The notes: generated by a model from the sequence alone, not told the origin. A stretch of DNA of 64,000 nucleotides from Limnohabitans sp. (GCA_018882835.1 VERE01000006.1:1-64000), one strand, 5' to 3'; counted from the first letter of the stretch, positions 1-9,187 are shown. Made by a program: numbers and translations.

Positions 1-2
1 AT

Positions 3-248
3 CCAGGCCACTTTGTCGCGATCCAGGTCACCCCCATAGCACCGCCTGTCGCTGCATTGCCCCCCACTGAATTGCCGGTGAGCACCTGGGTTCATAATTC
101 CCCGCCGCAGGCAATGACGCCATCGGTGGCGCCGGTTTATTTGGCGCCTTATGTGTATCCTTATCCACCGGCCTACTACGGCCCCGCGCCCTTCATGTTC
201 AGTGTGGGCGTCGGTTATCACCGCGGCTACGGTCGACACTGGCGCTGA
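3..248 (+). CDS. Pro/Tyr-rich hypothetical protein, C-terminal fragment
   Basis: The reading frame is open to the left edge of the window, so this is the last 81 or so residues of a gene that begins upstream; the TTG at 57 given by the ORF track is probably internal. The visible tail is rich in Pro, Tyr, Ala and Val (for example YLAPYVYPYPPAYYGP) and ends in a Gly/Tyr/Arg/His-rich tail (GYHRGYGRHWR). This low-complexity composition resembles C-termini of small exported or surface proteins of unknown function. I do not recognise a family. The next gene begins 50 bases downstream with its own ribosome binding site. Confidence 0.5.
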   Translation, partial: PGHFVAIQVTPIAPPVAALPPTELPVSTWVHNSPPQAMTPSVAPVYLAPYVYPYPPAYYGPAPFMFSVGVGYHRGYGRHWR

Positions 249-298
249 GCGCCTGCCGTTCGACCCCACGCACCTTGGCTTTTTTCAGGAGACCTCTC

Positions 299-1453
299 AT
301 GCCTGGCTTGCTTTCACACATTGACCCCGATGGACTTTTGGAGTTTTCGGTGGTTTACACCGATCGCGCGCTGAACCATATGTCTCAGCGCTTTCAGGGC
401 GTGATGCAGGATATTTCTGCAATTTTGAAAGAGGTTTACGGCGCCAGGTCTTCAATCCTCGTACCCGGAAGCGGTACGTTTGGCATGGAGGCCGTGGCGC
501 GGCAGTTTGCCACCGGCAAGAAAGCCATGGTGATTCGCAACGGGTGGTTCAGCTACCGATGGACACAAATTTTCGAGATGGGGCAGATCCCTGCCGAATC
601 CTCGGTGCTCAAGGCGCGACGCACTCACGCTGGCCACCAGGCACCCTGGGCGCCCTGTCCGGTGGACGAAGTGGTGGCGGCCATTCGCAGCCAAAAGCCA
701 GATGTGGTCTTTGCGCCGCATGTGGAAACGGCCGCTGGCCTGATGCTGCCAGACGACTATTTGCGCCAGGTTTGCGATGCGGTGCATGAGGTGGGGGGCC
801 TGTTTGTTCTGGATTGCATTGCGTCGGGCGCCATGTGGGTCAACATGGAAAGCACCGGCGTCGATGTGTTGGTCAGTGCACCGCAAAAAGGCTGGAGTGG
901 CTCACCTTGTTGCGCCATGGTGATGCTGAGCGCACGAGCGCGCGCGGCCATTGAGGGCACCACCAGCTCCAGTTTTGCCTGTGATCTCAAAAAATGGTTG
1001 CAAATCATGGAAAGCTACGAAGCGGGTGGTCATGCCTACCACACCACCATGCCAACCGACGCCCTGACCCGACTGCGCGAGGTCATGAAAGAAACCCAGG
1101 CCTATGGCTTTCAGAAGGTCCGGGATGAGCAAATGGCGCTGGGTGCCAAGGTCCGCGCTTTGCTCGAGAGCAGAGGCTTTCGCAGCGTGGCCGCCGAGGG
1201 CTTCAAGGCGCCTGGCGTGGTGGTCAGCTACACCGATGACGTCAACATTCACAACAGTCAGAAGTTTTTGGCGCTGGGTTTGCAGACGGCCGCAGGCGTG
1301 CCATTGCAGTGTGATGAGCCAGCCGATTTCATGACCTTTCGCATCGGACTCTTCGGGCTGGAGAAGCTTCACGACGCCGATCGCAGTGTGGCCCATTTGG
1401 CGTCCGCGCTTGACCATATTCAGCAGCAACAGAAAGTTCCGCTGGCGGCCTGA
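299..1453 (+). CDS. Class V PLP-dependent aminotransferase (alanine/serine-glyoxylate type)
   Basis: Fold-type I PLP enzyme of 384 residues, the usual size for alanine-glyoxylate or serine-glyoxylate aminotransferases, which move an amino group to glyoxylate or a related 2-oxo acid in the cytoplasm. Visible family features are the N-terminal PGSGTFGMEAV cofactor-phosphate loop, the LDCIASG segment holding the PLP-nitrogen Asp, and the APQKGW motif whose Lys (about residue 197) should form the Schiff base. The ORF track starts at TTG 275, but ATG 299 is preferred because AGGAGA lies six bases upstream. The substrate is not determinable here. It stands alone before the sugar-transport operon. 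Confidence 0.85.
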   Translation: MPGLLSHIDPDGLLEFSVVYTDRALNHMSQRFQGVMQDISAILKEVYGARSSILVPGSGTFGMEAVARQFATGKKAMVIRNGWFSYRWTQIFEMGQIPAESSVLKARRTHAGHQAPWAPCPVDEVVAAIRSQKPDVVFAPHVETAAGLMLPDDYLRQVCDAVHEVGGLFVLDCIASGAMWVNMESTGVDVLVSAPQKGWSGSPCCAMVMLSARARAAIEGTTSSSFACDLKKWLQIMESYEAGGHAYHTTMPTDALTRLREVMKETQAYGFQKVRDEQMALGAKVRALLESRGFRSVAAEGFKAPGVVVSYTDDVNIHNSQKFLALGLQTAAGVPLQCDEPADFMTFRIGLFGLEKLHDADRSVAHLASALDHIQQQQKVPLAA

Positions 1454-1488
1454 GCGGCGCTGCAACCCATTGGTAAAACCCTTAGGAA

Positions 1489-1523
1489 AGAAGCGGCGTT
1501 TATGGCATAAGCTTGCCGCTTCT
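1489..1523. promoter_or_regulatory. Inverted repeat upstream of the sugar ABC operon
   Basis: A nine-base perfect inverted repeat (AGAAGCGGC and GCCGCTTCT) with a 17-base spacer sits between the aminotransferase stop and the solute-binding-protein start. It ends 18 bases before the start codon. There is no T-tract directly after it, so an operator or leader hairpin for the sugar operon is more likely than a terminator. No regulator gene for the operon is present in the window. Confidence 0.4.
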
Positions 1524-1541
1524 CCTTGATTATTTGATGTC

Positions 1542-2831
1542 ATGAAAACTCAATCTGCTGTAACTTCCCGAAAGCTCAAGTCTTCTTTGTGGGTGGCCCC
1601 CTTGGCCTTGGGCATGGCGTGCGCCACGGCCGGCGAAATTCGCGTCATGTGTTACCAAGACGGCACCGAGTGCGAGGTCACGGCCGATCTGGCCAAACGC
1701 TTCGAGGCGCAGAACCCTGGCACCAAGGTCGTGTTGGATGTGGTGCCCTACAAAACCATTGTGGAGCAACTGCCTGTGCAACTCGCGGCCGGCCAAGGTC
1801 CCGACATTGCACGCGTGACCGATTTGGGGGGGCTATCCAAACATTACTTGGACATCACGCCCCATTTGAAAGACGCCAAATATTTTGAAGCCAACTTTGG
1901 CGCAACCCTTCCCTGGCTGCGTCCTGCGGCAGGCGACAAAGGTATTTACGGCTTCATGTCCCAGTTGACCATGACGGGACCCTATGTGAACAAAACCTTG
2001 TTTGAGCAAGCCAAGGTGCCTCTGCCAGGTCCCAAGGCAACTTGGGATGACTGGGTGGAAGCTGCGCGCAAGGTGGCGAAGGCCACTGAAACCAAGGCGG
2101 CACTGGCATGGGACAGATCGGGCCACCGTTTTGCGGGCCCCGCGATCAGCTATGGCGCGAAGATTTTTGATGCCAAGGGCGAGCTTGCGCTGGACGCAGG
2201 TTACCGGACCGCTGTCACCAAGTTTGTGGGCTGGCACAAAGATGGCGCCATGCTCAAAGAAGTTTGGGCCGGCTCTGGGGGCTCCACCTATGCCGACTCG
2301 ATTGGCGAGTTCATCAACGGGCGCGTGGTGATGGTTCTCTCTGGCTCCTGGCAAATCAATCGCTTGCAAAAAGACATCGGGACGAACTTTGACTGGCTGG
2401 CGGTTCCAAATCCCTGTGGTCCTGCGGCTTGCACGGGCATTCCAGGCGGTGCCGCTTGGGTGGCCTTGAAAACCAGCAAGTCACCCAAGGAAGCCGCTCA
2501 GTTTTTGGAGTTCATGGCCTCTGAGGCCAGTTATGCGGAATTCGCCGGCAAAACCAACAACATCCCCGCCCATGCAGGTCTGGCCAAAAAGGGCGTTGCT
2601 TACCCAGGGGCAGCAGCGGGGGCCCGAGCCGCCTTGGGCACCTTCAGTGCAGGGGTGGCCAACCTGTCGCCTGTGGCTTACCAGTTTCAAGGTTACAAAT
2701 ACAACCGTGCGCTGATGTTGCCCACCGTCTCGCGCGTGACCCAGGCCATTGTGGGTGAAATGAGCGTGGATGAAGCGCTTGGCAAGATTGGCACCGACAT
2801 GTCGGACGCCGTCAAGCAGGCGCAGAAATAA
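1542..2831 (+). CDS. Carbohydrate ABC transporter, periplasmic binding protein (family 1)
   Basis: Family 1 extracellular solute-binding protein of 429 residues. An N-terminal signal peptide (basic start, hydrophobic core, probable cleavage after ATAG) is followed by a domain with typical features: AAGQGPDIARV in the first lobe, PATWDDWVEAA-like helix, and FINGRVVMVLSGSW near the hinge. It captures an oligosaccharide in the periplasm for the two permeases that follow. The order binding protein, permease, permease, ATPase, GH31 glycosidase resembles aglEFGK/A alpha-glucoside systems, so an alpha-linked glycoside is the likely ligand. No strong Shine-Dalgarno is visible; the start is supported by the signal peptide. 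Confidence 0.88.
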   Translation: MKTQSAVTSRKLKSSLWVAPLALGMACATAGEIRVMCYQDGTECEVTADLAKRFEAQNPGTKVVLDVVPYKTIVEQLPVQLAAGQGPDIARVTDLGGLSKHYLDITPHLKDAKYFEANFGATLPWLRPAAGDKGIYGFMSQLTMTGPYVNKTLFEQAKVPLPGPKATWDDWVEAARKVAKATETKAALAWDRSGHRFAGPAISYGAKIFDAKGELALDAGYRTAVTKFVGWHKDGAMLKEVWAGSGGSTYADSIGEFINGRVVMVLSGSWQINRLQKDIGTNFDWLAVPNPCGPAACTGIPGGAAWVALKTSKSPKEAAQFLEFMASEASYAEFAGKTNNIPAHAGLAKKGVAYPGAAAGARAALGTFSAGVANLSPVAYQFQGYKYNRALMLPTVSRVTQAIVGEMSVDEALGKIGTDMSDAVKQAQK

Positions 2832-2854
2832 ATGCGAGGAGCGGGTCGCTGAAC

Positions 2855-3832
2855 GTGCGCCTCCTCGCGCTTTTTTTCAATCTGTTCGAACCCTTGTTCA
2901 GGCTGGGCCAGAAATGGCTTGGCCTTTCTCGCCTGGGATGGTTGTTCGTGGGGCCGAACCTGGTGGTCTTCGGCTTGTTTACTTTTTTACCGATCGTCAT
3001 CAATTTCATCTATGCAACCACGGGCGGCGTACAGCTCATGCCTTTGGAGCGGCCATTTACAGGGGTAGAAAATTTCGTCACCTTGTTTGAGTGCCAGAAC
3101 TACCTCGATTTGCGAACTTGCCGAAAAGATGTATTTTGGCGGGCCATGGGCAACACGCTGCAATTCAGCATCTTGCAAGTGGGCTTGATGGTTTTTTTCT
3201 CGCTTCTGACCGCCCTTGTGCTCAACCGCAACATTGCAGGCCGAGGCTTCTGGCGGGGCGTTTTTTTCTACCCCGTGCTGTTGTCGCCGGTCGTGGTGGC
3301 TTTGATTTGGAAATGGCTGCTTCAAAGCCAGGGCGTTTTCAACGCCGTCCTGGTCTCATGGGGCGCTTCGCCGGTGGCGTGGTTGACGGATGCAGGCTGG
3401 GCGTTTTTCTGGACTGTTTTTGTATCCATTTGGGCCCATATGGGTTTCTACACCCTGATTTTGCTCGCAGGCCTGCAGGCCATTCCGCGGGACCTTTACG
3501 AGGCTGCAGAGATGGACCATGCCTCCCCGTGGCGTAGGCTCACGCGCATCACCTTGCCACTGCTGATGCCCAATTTGATTGTGGTTCTGGTGCTGGCCTT
3601 GATTCGAGCCATTCAAATTTTCGATGAAGTCTTCGTGCTGACAGGCGGCGGGCCAGGCTCGGCCACGACCTTCATGGTTCAGTTCATTTACCAGACCGGC
3701 TTTGCAGAACAAATTCATCTGTACGGCCTTGCGGCGGCGGCCTCATTGGCGCTGGCCGCCGGGCTGATTCTTCTCACCCTGGCACAACTGCGATTGACGC
3801 GTGCCAGCGAGGCCGGCCGACGCGAAAGATGA
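2855..3832 (+). CDS. Carbohydrate ABC transporter permease (MalF/AglF type)
   Basis: Inner-membrane permease of 325 residues with about six hydrophobic segments. The cytoplasmic EAA loop is clear: YEAAEMDHASPWRRLTRITLPLLMPN, which docks to the ATPase. The start is GTG 2855, with GAGGAG about 13 bases upstream; the long spacing leaves the exact start slightly uncertain. It forms a heterodimer with the next gene and imports the sugar delivered by the upstream binding protein. CUT1 family assignment follows from the operon and the EAA motif. Confidence 0.87.
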   Translation: MRLLALFFNLFEPLFRLGQKWLGLSRLGWLFVGPNLVVFGLFTFLPIVINFIYATTGGVQLMPLERPFTGVENFVTLFECQNYLDLRTCRKDVFWRAMGNTLQFSILQVGLMVFFSLLTALVLNRNIAGRGFWRGVFFYPVLLSPVVVALIWKWLLQSQGVFNAVLVSWGASPVAWLTDAGWAFFWTVFVSIWAHMGFYTLILLAGLQAIPRDLYEAAEMDHASPWRRLTRITLPLLMPNLIVVLVLALIRAIQIFDEVFVLTGGGPGSATTFMVQFIYQTGFAEQIHLYGLAAAASLALAAGLILLTLAQLRLTRASEAGRRER

Positions 3833-3836
3833 CCCC

Positions 3837-4886
3837 ATGTCGTGGCTGAAATTTTTGTTGCGAACGCGTGGCAGGCAGCGGTTGGACTGGACCGATTGGT
3901 TGAGCTACGCCTATCTGATGGTGGGTCTGTTCACCCTGTTTGGGCCGGTCGCCTGGCTGGTGTTGTCTTCTTTGAAAACAGAAAGCGCGCTCAGCAAATT
4001 TCCTCCCACGCTTTTGCCCTACAGTCAAAAAACGGTTCAGGTAGCTGGCCATGACAAGCCTTTGCCGGTGTTTCTGGCAGCCAACGAAAGCGGCCACATG
4101 CAAGAGTGGGCGCAGGTGCGCCGAATTGGCATTCAGGCAACGCTGGTAGACCCTGCCCAGCCGGAAGTCACGCGCCAAGTGAACATCAAGGAGAGAGTCG
4201 CTGTCGATCAGCTTGCCTTCGCCTGGGGCAATTACACCGAGCTGTTTGAAAAGTTCACCTTCGGCCGGTATCTTTGGAACAGCGTGTTCATTACCGTGGT
4301 GGCGACTTTGCTGACCCTGCTGATCAATTCCATGGCGGCCTTTGCCTTGTCGAAGTACCAATTCAAAGGCCAAAAGGGCGTCTTTCTTTTGATCATTGCC
4401 ACCTTGATGATTCCGCCCACCATTATCCTGGTGCCGGTCTTCCTGGTGATCAACTCGGTGGGCCTGCTGAACAGTTTGTGGGGGGTCATTTTGCCGGCCA
4501 TCGCCACGCCCACCGGTGTCTTCTTGTTGCGGCAATACATGTTGACCCTGCCCGATGAGCTGCTGGAGGCTGCGCGCATGGACCATGCCAGCGAGTGGCG
4601 TATTTATTGGCGCATCGTCTTGCCCCTGACCGCGCCCGCTTTGGCCGTGCTGGCCATCTTCTCTGTCATGTGGCGATGGAACGACTTTCTGCTGCCCCTG
4701 ATTGTCCTGTCCAAGTCTGAGCACTTCACCCTGCAACTTGCGCTCAACTCCTTTCAGGGCGAGTTGAACACCCAGTGGCACTACCTGTTGGCCATGACCG
4801 TCATCACCCTGATCCCGGTGACCCTGGTCTTTGCATTCTTGCAACGCTACATCACAACTGGCATTGCCAGCGCCGGCGTCAAGTAA
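3837..4886 (+). CDS. Carbohydrate ABC transporter permease (MalG/AglG type) with periplasmic insert
   Basis: Second permease, 349 residues from ATG 3837; the ORF track's GTG at 3801 would overlap the preceding gene by 32 bases. The first membrane span (about residues 20-45) is followed by about 100 mostly polar residues before the next span, a large extracytoplasmic loop. The EAA loop reads LEAARMDHASEWRIYWRIVLPL. MalG-family proteins are usually near 280-300 residues, and AglG-type members are longer because of this loop. The loop may contact the binding protein or substrate (inference). Confidence 0.87.
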   Translation: MSWLKFLLRTRGRQRLDWTDWLSYAYLMVGLFTLFGPVAWLVLSSLKTESALSKFPPTLLPYSQKTVQVAGHDKPLPVFLAANESGHMQEWAQVRRIGIQATLVDPAQPEVTRQVNIKERVAVDQLAFAWGNYTELFEKFTFGRYLWNSVFITVVATLLTLLINSMAAFALSKYQFKGQKGVFLLIIATLMIPPTIILVPVFLVINSVGLLNSLWGVILPAIATPTGVFLLRQYMLTLPDELLEAARMDHASEWRIYWRIVLPLTAPALAVLAIFSVMWRWNDFLLPLIVLSKSEHFTLQLALNSFQGELNTQWHYLLAMTVITLIPVTLVFAFLQRYITTGIASAGVK

Positions 4887-4928
4887 ACCCACCGAGCCAC
4901 GCTCAGAAACGTTTTAGGAACATCCAAA

Positions 4929-5972
4929 GTGTCTGCACTTGAACTGAAGGGCCTGACCAAAAGTTTTGATTCAACGCAAGTGATTCGTGGCGTGAATCTT
5001 CAGGTTGAGCATGGTGAATTCATGGTCTTTGTCGGACCCTCCGGTTGTGGAAAATCCACCTTGCTGCGCTTGGTCGCCGGACTGGAGTCACCCACTGCCG
5101 GCGACATCCTGATGGACGGCGAACCGGTCACGGCCGTGTCAGCGGCTGATCGCGGTTGCGCCATGGTCTTTCAGTCCTATGCTTTGTACCCGCACATGAC
5201 GGTGTATGCCAACATGGCCTTTGGCCTGGAGAACATCGGGGAAAGCCGGTCCAGCATCCAGGGCAAAGTGCGTTCGGCGGCTGAATTGCTGCAACTCTCG
5301 TCCCTGTTGGAGCGCAAGCCCACCCAACTCTCAGGCGGTCAGCGCCAGCGCGTAGCGATTGGCCGCGCCATCGTTCGCAACCCCAAAGTTTTTTTGTTTG
5401 ATGAGCCTTTGTCCAACCTCGATGCTGAACTTCGGGTATCCATGCGCGCCGAGCTGCGTGAGTTGCATCGTCGTTTGAAGTCCACCATGATTTACGTCAC
5501 GCACGACCAGGTGGAAGCCATGACCCTGGCTGACAGGATTGTGGTCCTCAGAGACGGGCGCATTGAGCAGGTCGGAACCCCACAGGCCCTTTATGCCCAT
5601 CCCGTCAACACATTTGTGGCAGGTTTTATCGGCAGCCCCAGAATGAATTTCATTCCTTTGAGTGCTTGCCAAGCCTGGCCTGAAATGATCGGCTCACGAC
5701 CCCACGGCACCACACAGATTGGCGTGCGGCCAGAGCATTTTTCAGTTGTCGCTGAAGGGCAGGGGCTTACATTGACGGTGAATTCCGTCGAGTACATGGG
5801 TGCGCACAGCCTGGTGCAAGGCACTTTGGCCGATGGTACGCCGGTGGCGCTGATGTGGGGCGATGCAGTTGCAGCCTCCGAGGGGCAGACCTTGAAGCTT
5901 CAAGCCTTGCCGCAGCATGTCCACAGCTTTGATGCCCAAGGCCAATCTCTGGCCACAAAGGAGAGGCTATGA
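4929..5972 (+). CDS. Carbohydrate ABC transporter ATPase (MalK/UgpC/AglK type)
   Basis: ATP-binding subunit of 347 residues. Walker A is GPSGCGKST, the Q-loop VFQSYALYPHMT, the signature LSGGQRQRV, Walker B VFLFDEPLSNLD, and the H-loop VTHDQVEAM. The C-terminal about 110 residues form the TOBE/OB regulatory domain typical of CUT1 ATPases (GVRPEHF). Translation starts at GTG 4929 with AGGAAC upstream. Its stop overlaps the glycosidase start as ATGA, implying translational coupling. It energises import by the two upstream permeases. Confidence 0.93.
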   Translation: MSALELKGLTKSFDSTQVIRGVNLQVEHGEFMVFVGPSGCGKSTLLRLVAGLESPTAGDILMDGEPVTAVSAADRGCAMVFQSYALYPHMTVYANMAFGLENIGESRSSIQGKVRSAAELLQLSSLLERKPTQLSGGQRQRVAIGRAIVRNPKVFLFDEPLSNLDAELRVSMRAELRELHRRLKSTMIYVTHDQVEAMTLADRIVVLRDGRIEQVGTPQALYAHPVNTFVAGFIGSPRMNFIPLSACQAWPEMIGSRPHGTTQIGVRPEHFSVVAEGQGLTLTVNSVEYMGAHSLVQGTLADGTPVALMWGDAVAASEGQTLKLQALPQHVHSFDAQGQSLATKERL

Positions 5973-8104
5973 AACCTTGGCACGCCCAGGAATGGCAACA
6001 GAGCGTCCAAGGCGCCAGTGCCTTGCTCGAAGATCAGTCACAGTTGACGGTTCGCTTCTTGTCCGAAACCCTGGCGCGGGTCACCCTGAAGCCCCAGGCA
6101 GGGTACCGTGAGCCTCGCACCTGGGCGATTGCACCTGTGTTGCAGGGGGACGCGCCTTTACAAGGGCGCAGCAGGGATGATTTGACGGGTTTCCCATTGC
6201 CGCCCATCAAGCACCAGGTACAGGCTGGCGTGCTGCAAGTCGGTACGCCCCGTTTGTCGGTCCGGCTTCACCCTCATCCACTGCGTTTGGAGTGGCAGGC
6301 TGGTTCGGGCGGGCCAGATTTGCTGAGTGACCGCGGGACCAGTGCCTACCTCAGAGAAAAACGAACCGGCGCCATTCGCCATTGCCTGCAAAGAAATACT
6401 GCAGAACGTTACTACGGATTGGGTGACAAGACGGGCCCTTTGAATTTGCATGGGCGCCGACTGCGTACCGGCGGCATGGACTCTCTGGGGTACGACCCCG
6501 AGCACGGTGACCCACTGTACAAACACTGGCCCTTTGTGTTGAGCAGAACACCGCAAGGCCAATGGCTTGGCCTTTACTACGACACCTTGTCTACTTGCAC
6601 ATTTGACCTCGGCTGTGAGCATGACAATTACCACGGTTTTTACCGGTACGTTGACATCGACGATGGCGACCTGGACTATTACTTGATGGTGGGACAGACA
6701 CCCGCCGAGGTGGTCGCGCAATTTGTGGCCCTGATCGGTGGCACGGCCTTGCCGCCACGCTGGTCTGTCGGTTATGCCCAAACAGCCATGGGGCTGGCTG
6801 ATGCCCCTGACGCGCAGGCACAGCTCGATGCCTTCATTGACAAGGCCCGGGACCATCGCATTCCGGTCTCTGCGTTTCACTATGGATCAGGCTACTCCTC
6901 GCGTGGCAAGCAGCGCTATGTTTTTACCTGGAATCACCAAAAGTTTCCCGACCCCAAAGCCCTCAATGAAAAATTCCATGCCGCTGGCATGCGGCTGGTG
7001 GCCAACATCAAACCCTGCTTGCTCGACGATCACCCGGCCTACGCGCTGGTGCGCGATCGCCAGTGGCTGATCGAGAACGCCGTCACACAACAGCCGGTGG
7101 TCGAACCGTTTTGGGACGGGCAAGGCTCACACCTTGACTTCACCCACCCTGAGGCCTATCGGTGGTGGCAACAACAACTGGCTGAAAAGGTGCTCGATTA
7201 CGGCTTGGACGCTGGCTGGAACGACAACAACGAATATGCCATTCAGGACGAAGATGCCAGCGTTCATGGCTTCGGTGAACCGCTGCCAATGCACCGTTCC
7301 AGGCCGCTCCAGGCCCTGCTGATGACGCGCGCGACCTATGAAGCCCAAAAATCGCGACTGGCGCCTGGCGAACCGGTCTTTACCGTCACGCGGGCTGGCC
7401 CGCCCGGGATTCAGCGCTATGCGCAAACATGGTCGGGTGACAACACCACCAGCTGGCGAACTTTGCGATGGAATATCCGCACCGGCTTGCAGATGAGTCT
7501 CTCCGGCTTGTTTAATGTGGGGCACGACGTGGGGGGCTTTTACGGTCCCTTGCCAGAACCGGAGCTGTTCGTGCGCTGGGTGCAGTCGTGTTGCCTGAAC
7601 CCCCGCATGGTGATGAATTCCTGGAAAGAGGGCGGGGCCAGCAACTTGCCCTGGATGCATCCCGAGGTGGCTGCCGAGGTCATTGACGCAATCCGTTTGC
7701 GGTATCGCCTGATGCCCTATTTGTGGTCTTTGTTTGAGCAGGCGCATGCCTCTCACAGCCCCATCCTGCGCCCCACATTTTTCGTTTTTCCAGAGGACGA
7801 GGCTTGCTACGAGGACTGCGATGATTTCATGCTGGGTGACGCCTTGCTGGCCGCGCCTGTGGTGTGCCCCGGCGAGCGGGAGCGGCGGGTCTATTTGCCC
7901 CAACTGCCGCAAGGGCAGCCTTGGGTTGACTTTCACGACGGCACTCTGTGGGCATCGGGCCAAATGCATACCGTTGCGGCGCCCCTGGGGCGCTTGCCCC
8001 TCTTTGTGCGTTCGGGTGCGCAGCTGCCGCTGGCCAATCCGCGGCCAGGTCAATTGCCCCAGCACGATGATCCGATCACCGAGTTGAAAAGCTTTGGCCC
8101 TTGA
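5969..8104 (+). CDS. Glycoside hydrolase family 31 (alpha-glucosidase/alpha-xylosidase)
   Basis: Cytoplasmic GH31 enzyme of 711 residues with no signal peptide, expected to hydrolyse the imported alpha-glycoside with retention. The catalytic nucleophile is Asp of DAGWNDNNEY (about residue 419) and the acid/base is Asp of TWSGDNTTSW (about 491). The N-terminal galactose-mutarotase-like beta-domain holds the YYGLGDKTGPLN segment common to the family. It overlaps the ATPase by four bases and closes the operon. Alpha-glucosidase is most likely from the aglEFGK-like context; alpha-xylosidase is possible because the family signature is shared. Confidence 0.88.
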   Translation: MKPWHAQEWQQSVQGASALLEDQSQLTVRFLSETLARVTLKPQAGYREPRTWAIAPVLQGDAPLQGRSRDDLTGFPLPPIKHQVQAGVLQVGTPRLSVRLHPHPLRLEWQAGSGGPDLLSDRGTSAYLREKRTGAIRHCLQRNTAERYYGLGDKTGPLNLHGRRLRTGGMDSLGYDPEHGDPLYKHWPFVLSRTPQGQWLGLYYDTLSTCTFDLGCEHDNYHGFYRYVDIDDGDLDYYLMVGQTPAEVVAQFVALIGGTALPPRWSVGYAQTAMGLADAPDAQAQLDAFIDKARDHRIPVSAFHYGSGYSSRGKQRYVFTWNHQKFPDPKALNEKFHAAGMRLVANIKPCLLDDHPAYALVRDRQWLIENAVTQQPVVEPFWDGQGSHLDFTHPEAYRWWQQQLAEKVLDYGLDAGWNDNNEYAIQDEDASVHGFGEPLPMHRSRPLQALLMTRATYEAQKSRLAPGEPVFTVTRAGPPGIQRYAQTWSGDNTTSWRTLRWNIRTGLQMSLSGLFNVGHDVGGFYGPLPEPELFVRWVQSCCLNPRMVMNSWKEGGASNLPWMHPEVAAEVIDAIRLRYRLMPYLWSLFEQAHASHSPILRPTFFVFPEDEACYEDCDDFMLGDALLAAPVVCPGERERRVYLPQLPQGQPWVDFHDGTLWASGQMHTVAAPLGRLPLFVRSGAQLPLANPRPGQLPQHDDPITELKSFGP

Positions 8105-8116
8105 AGCCATGGATTT

Positions 8117-8143
8117 CCACGTAGACAAAGTTGTCTTTTGTGG
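8117..8143. promoter_or_regulatory. Inverted repeat / hairpin between GH31 and Bug gene
   Basis: Between the GH31 stop and the next gene, AGACAA and TTGTCT face each other across two bases, and outer CCAC/GTGG arms extend the pairing with small unpaired insertions. No T-run follows immediately. It could be an operator for the downstream receptor gene or a weak end-of-operon hairpin. Confidence 0.35.
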
Positions 8144-8191
8144 TTCACACTAGCCCCTGATTTTTTAGGGCATCACTGAAGAAAGGTTGAT

Positions 8192-9187
8192 ATGCATTCC
8201 ACACGCCGCCAATGGCTTCAGACGACGCTTGCCACCAGCTTGTTCGGGGCAGGGACCTCTTCCCTTTGGGCTCAGTCAGGCAGCCCCCTGGAGTCCCTCA
8301 AAATCGTGACCGGTTTTCCCCCCGGCGGTACTTCCGATTCCATTTGTCGACGCGTCGCTGAAAAGATGGCGCCCGGTTATGCCAAGACCGCATTTGTCGA
8401 AAATAAAACAGGCGCGGGTGGCCAGATAGCCATTCAGTTTGCCAAGGCTGCTCCGCCCGATGGCACGGTGCTGCTCCAAACGCCCATGTCCATGTTGGGC
8501 ATTTACCCCCACATTTACAAAAAGCTCAGCTACGACCCGATCAACGACGTGATGCCGGTGTCACTGGGCTGCACCTTTGACTTTGGCTTTGCCGTGGGTC
8601 CCTTGGTGCCGGCTTCCGTCAGGACCGTGCCAGAGTTTCTGGCCTGGTGCAAGGCCAACCCCAGCTTGGCAAATTTTGGCTCGCCGGCAGCGGGTTCCGT
8701 CCCTCATTTCATTGGTGCCCTGATGGGCCGCGCCGCAGAAGTCGATTTGCGCCATGTGGCGTTTCGCGGCACCCAGCCTGCCATTCTGGACATGATTGGC
8801 GGCCAGATCGCTGCCGTCTCGGGGCCCATTGGTGAATTCACCCAGCACGTGGCCGCGGGAAAGTGCCGCCTGCTGGGGGCCACTGGCGCCAAACGCAGCC
8901 AGTTCGCGCCACAGACGGCGACTTTGGCAGAGCAGGGCATGAAAGATTTTGTCTACAGCGAATGGTTTGGCTTTTATGTGCCGGCCAAAACGCCGACCGA
9001 CATCGTCAACCGCCTGAATGCAGCCTTGCGTGCGGCCCTGGCGGCACCCGAGACGGTGAACGGTCTGGCCGTGATGGGGCTCGAGGCGCAGTCTTCTTCG
9101 CCCGCAGAGTTGGCCGCGCGACTGAAAGCCGACACCGAGCGTTGGGGCCCGCTGGTCAAGGCCATCGGCTTCACGGCGGAAGGCTGA
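8192..9187 (+). CDS. Bug/TctC-family periplasmic solute receptor
   Basis: Tripartite-tricarboxylate-type receptor (Bug family), 331 residues, binding a carboxylate or related small molecule in the periplasm. The N-terminus has a Tat-like motif (STRRQWLQT) and a hydrophobic stretch ending LWAQ. Core family features are VTGFPPGGTSDSI, the PPDGTVLL segment and the HVAFRGTQPAILDMIGGQI strand-helix. A clear AGAAAGG lies before ATG 8192. It is followed by a convergent second Bug gene. No TctA/TctB partners are nearby, so the ligand and permease are unknown. Confidence 0.88.
   Translation: MHSTRRQWLQTTLATSLFGAGTSSLWAQSGSPLESLKIVTGFPPGGTSDSICRRVAEKMAPGYAKTAFVENKTGAGGQIAIQFAKAAPPDGTVLLQTPMSMLGIYPHIYKKLSYDPINDVMPVSLGCTFDFGFAVGPLVPASVRTVPEFLAWCKANPSLANFGSPAAGSVPHFIGALMGRAAEVDLRHVAFRGTQPAILDMIGGQIAAVSGPIGEFTQHVAAGKCRLLGATGAKRSQFAPQTATLAEQGMKDFVYSEWFGFYVPAKTPTDIVNRLNAALRAALAAPETVNGLAVMGLEAQSSSPAELAARLKADTERWGPLVKAIGFTAEG

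Noticed and set aside
3774-4892. 372-residue minus-strand ORF
   Set aside because: It is antisense to the second sugar permease, whose EAA loop and membrane spans mark the real gene; the antisense protein is Gln/His-rich shadow sequence.
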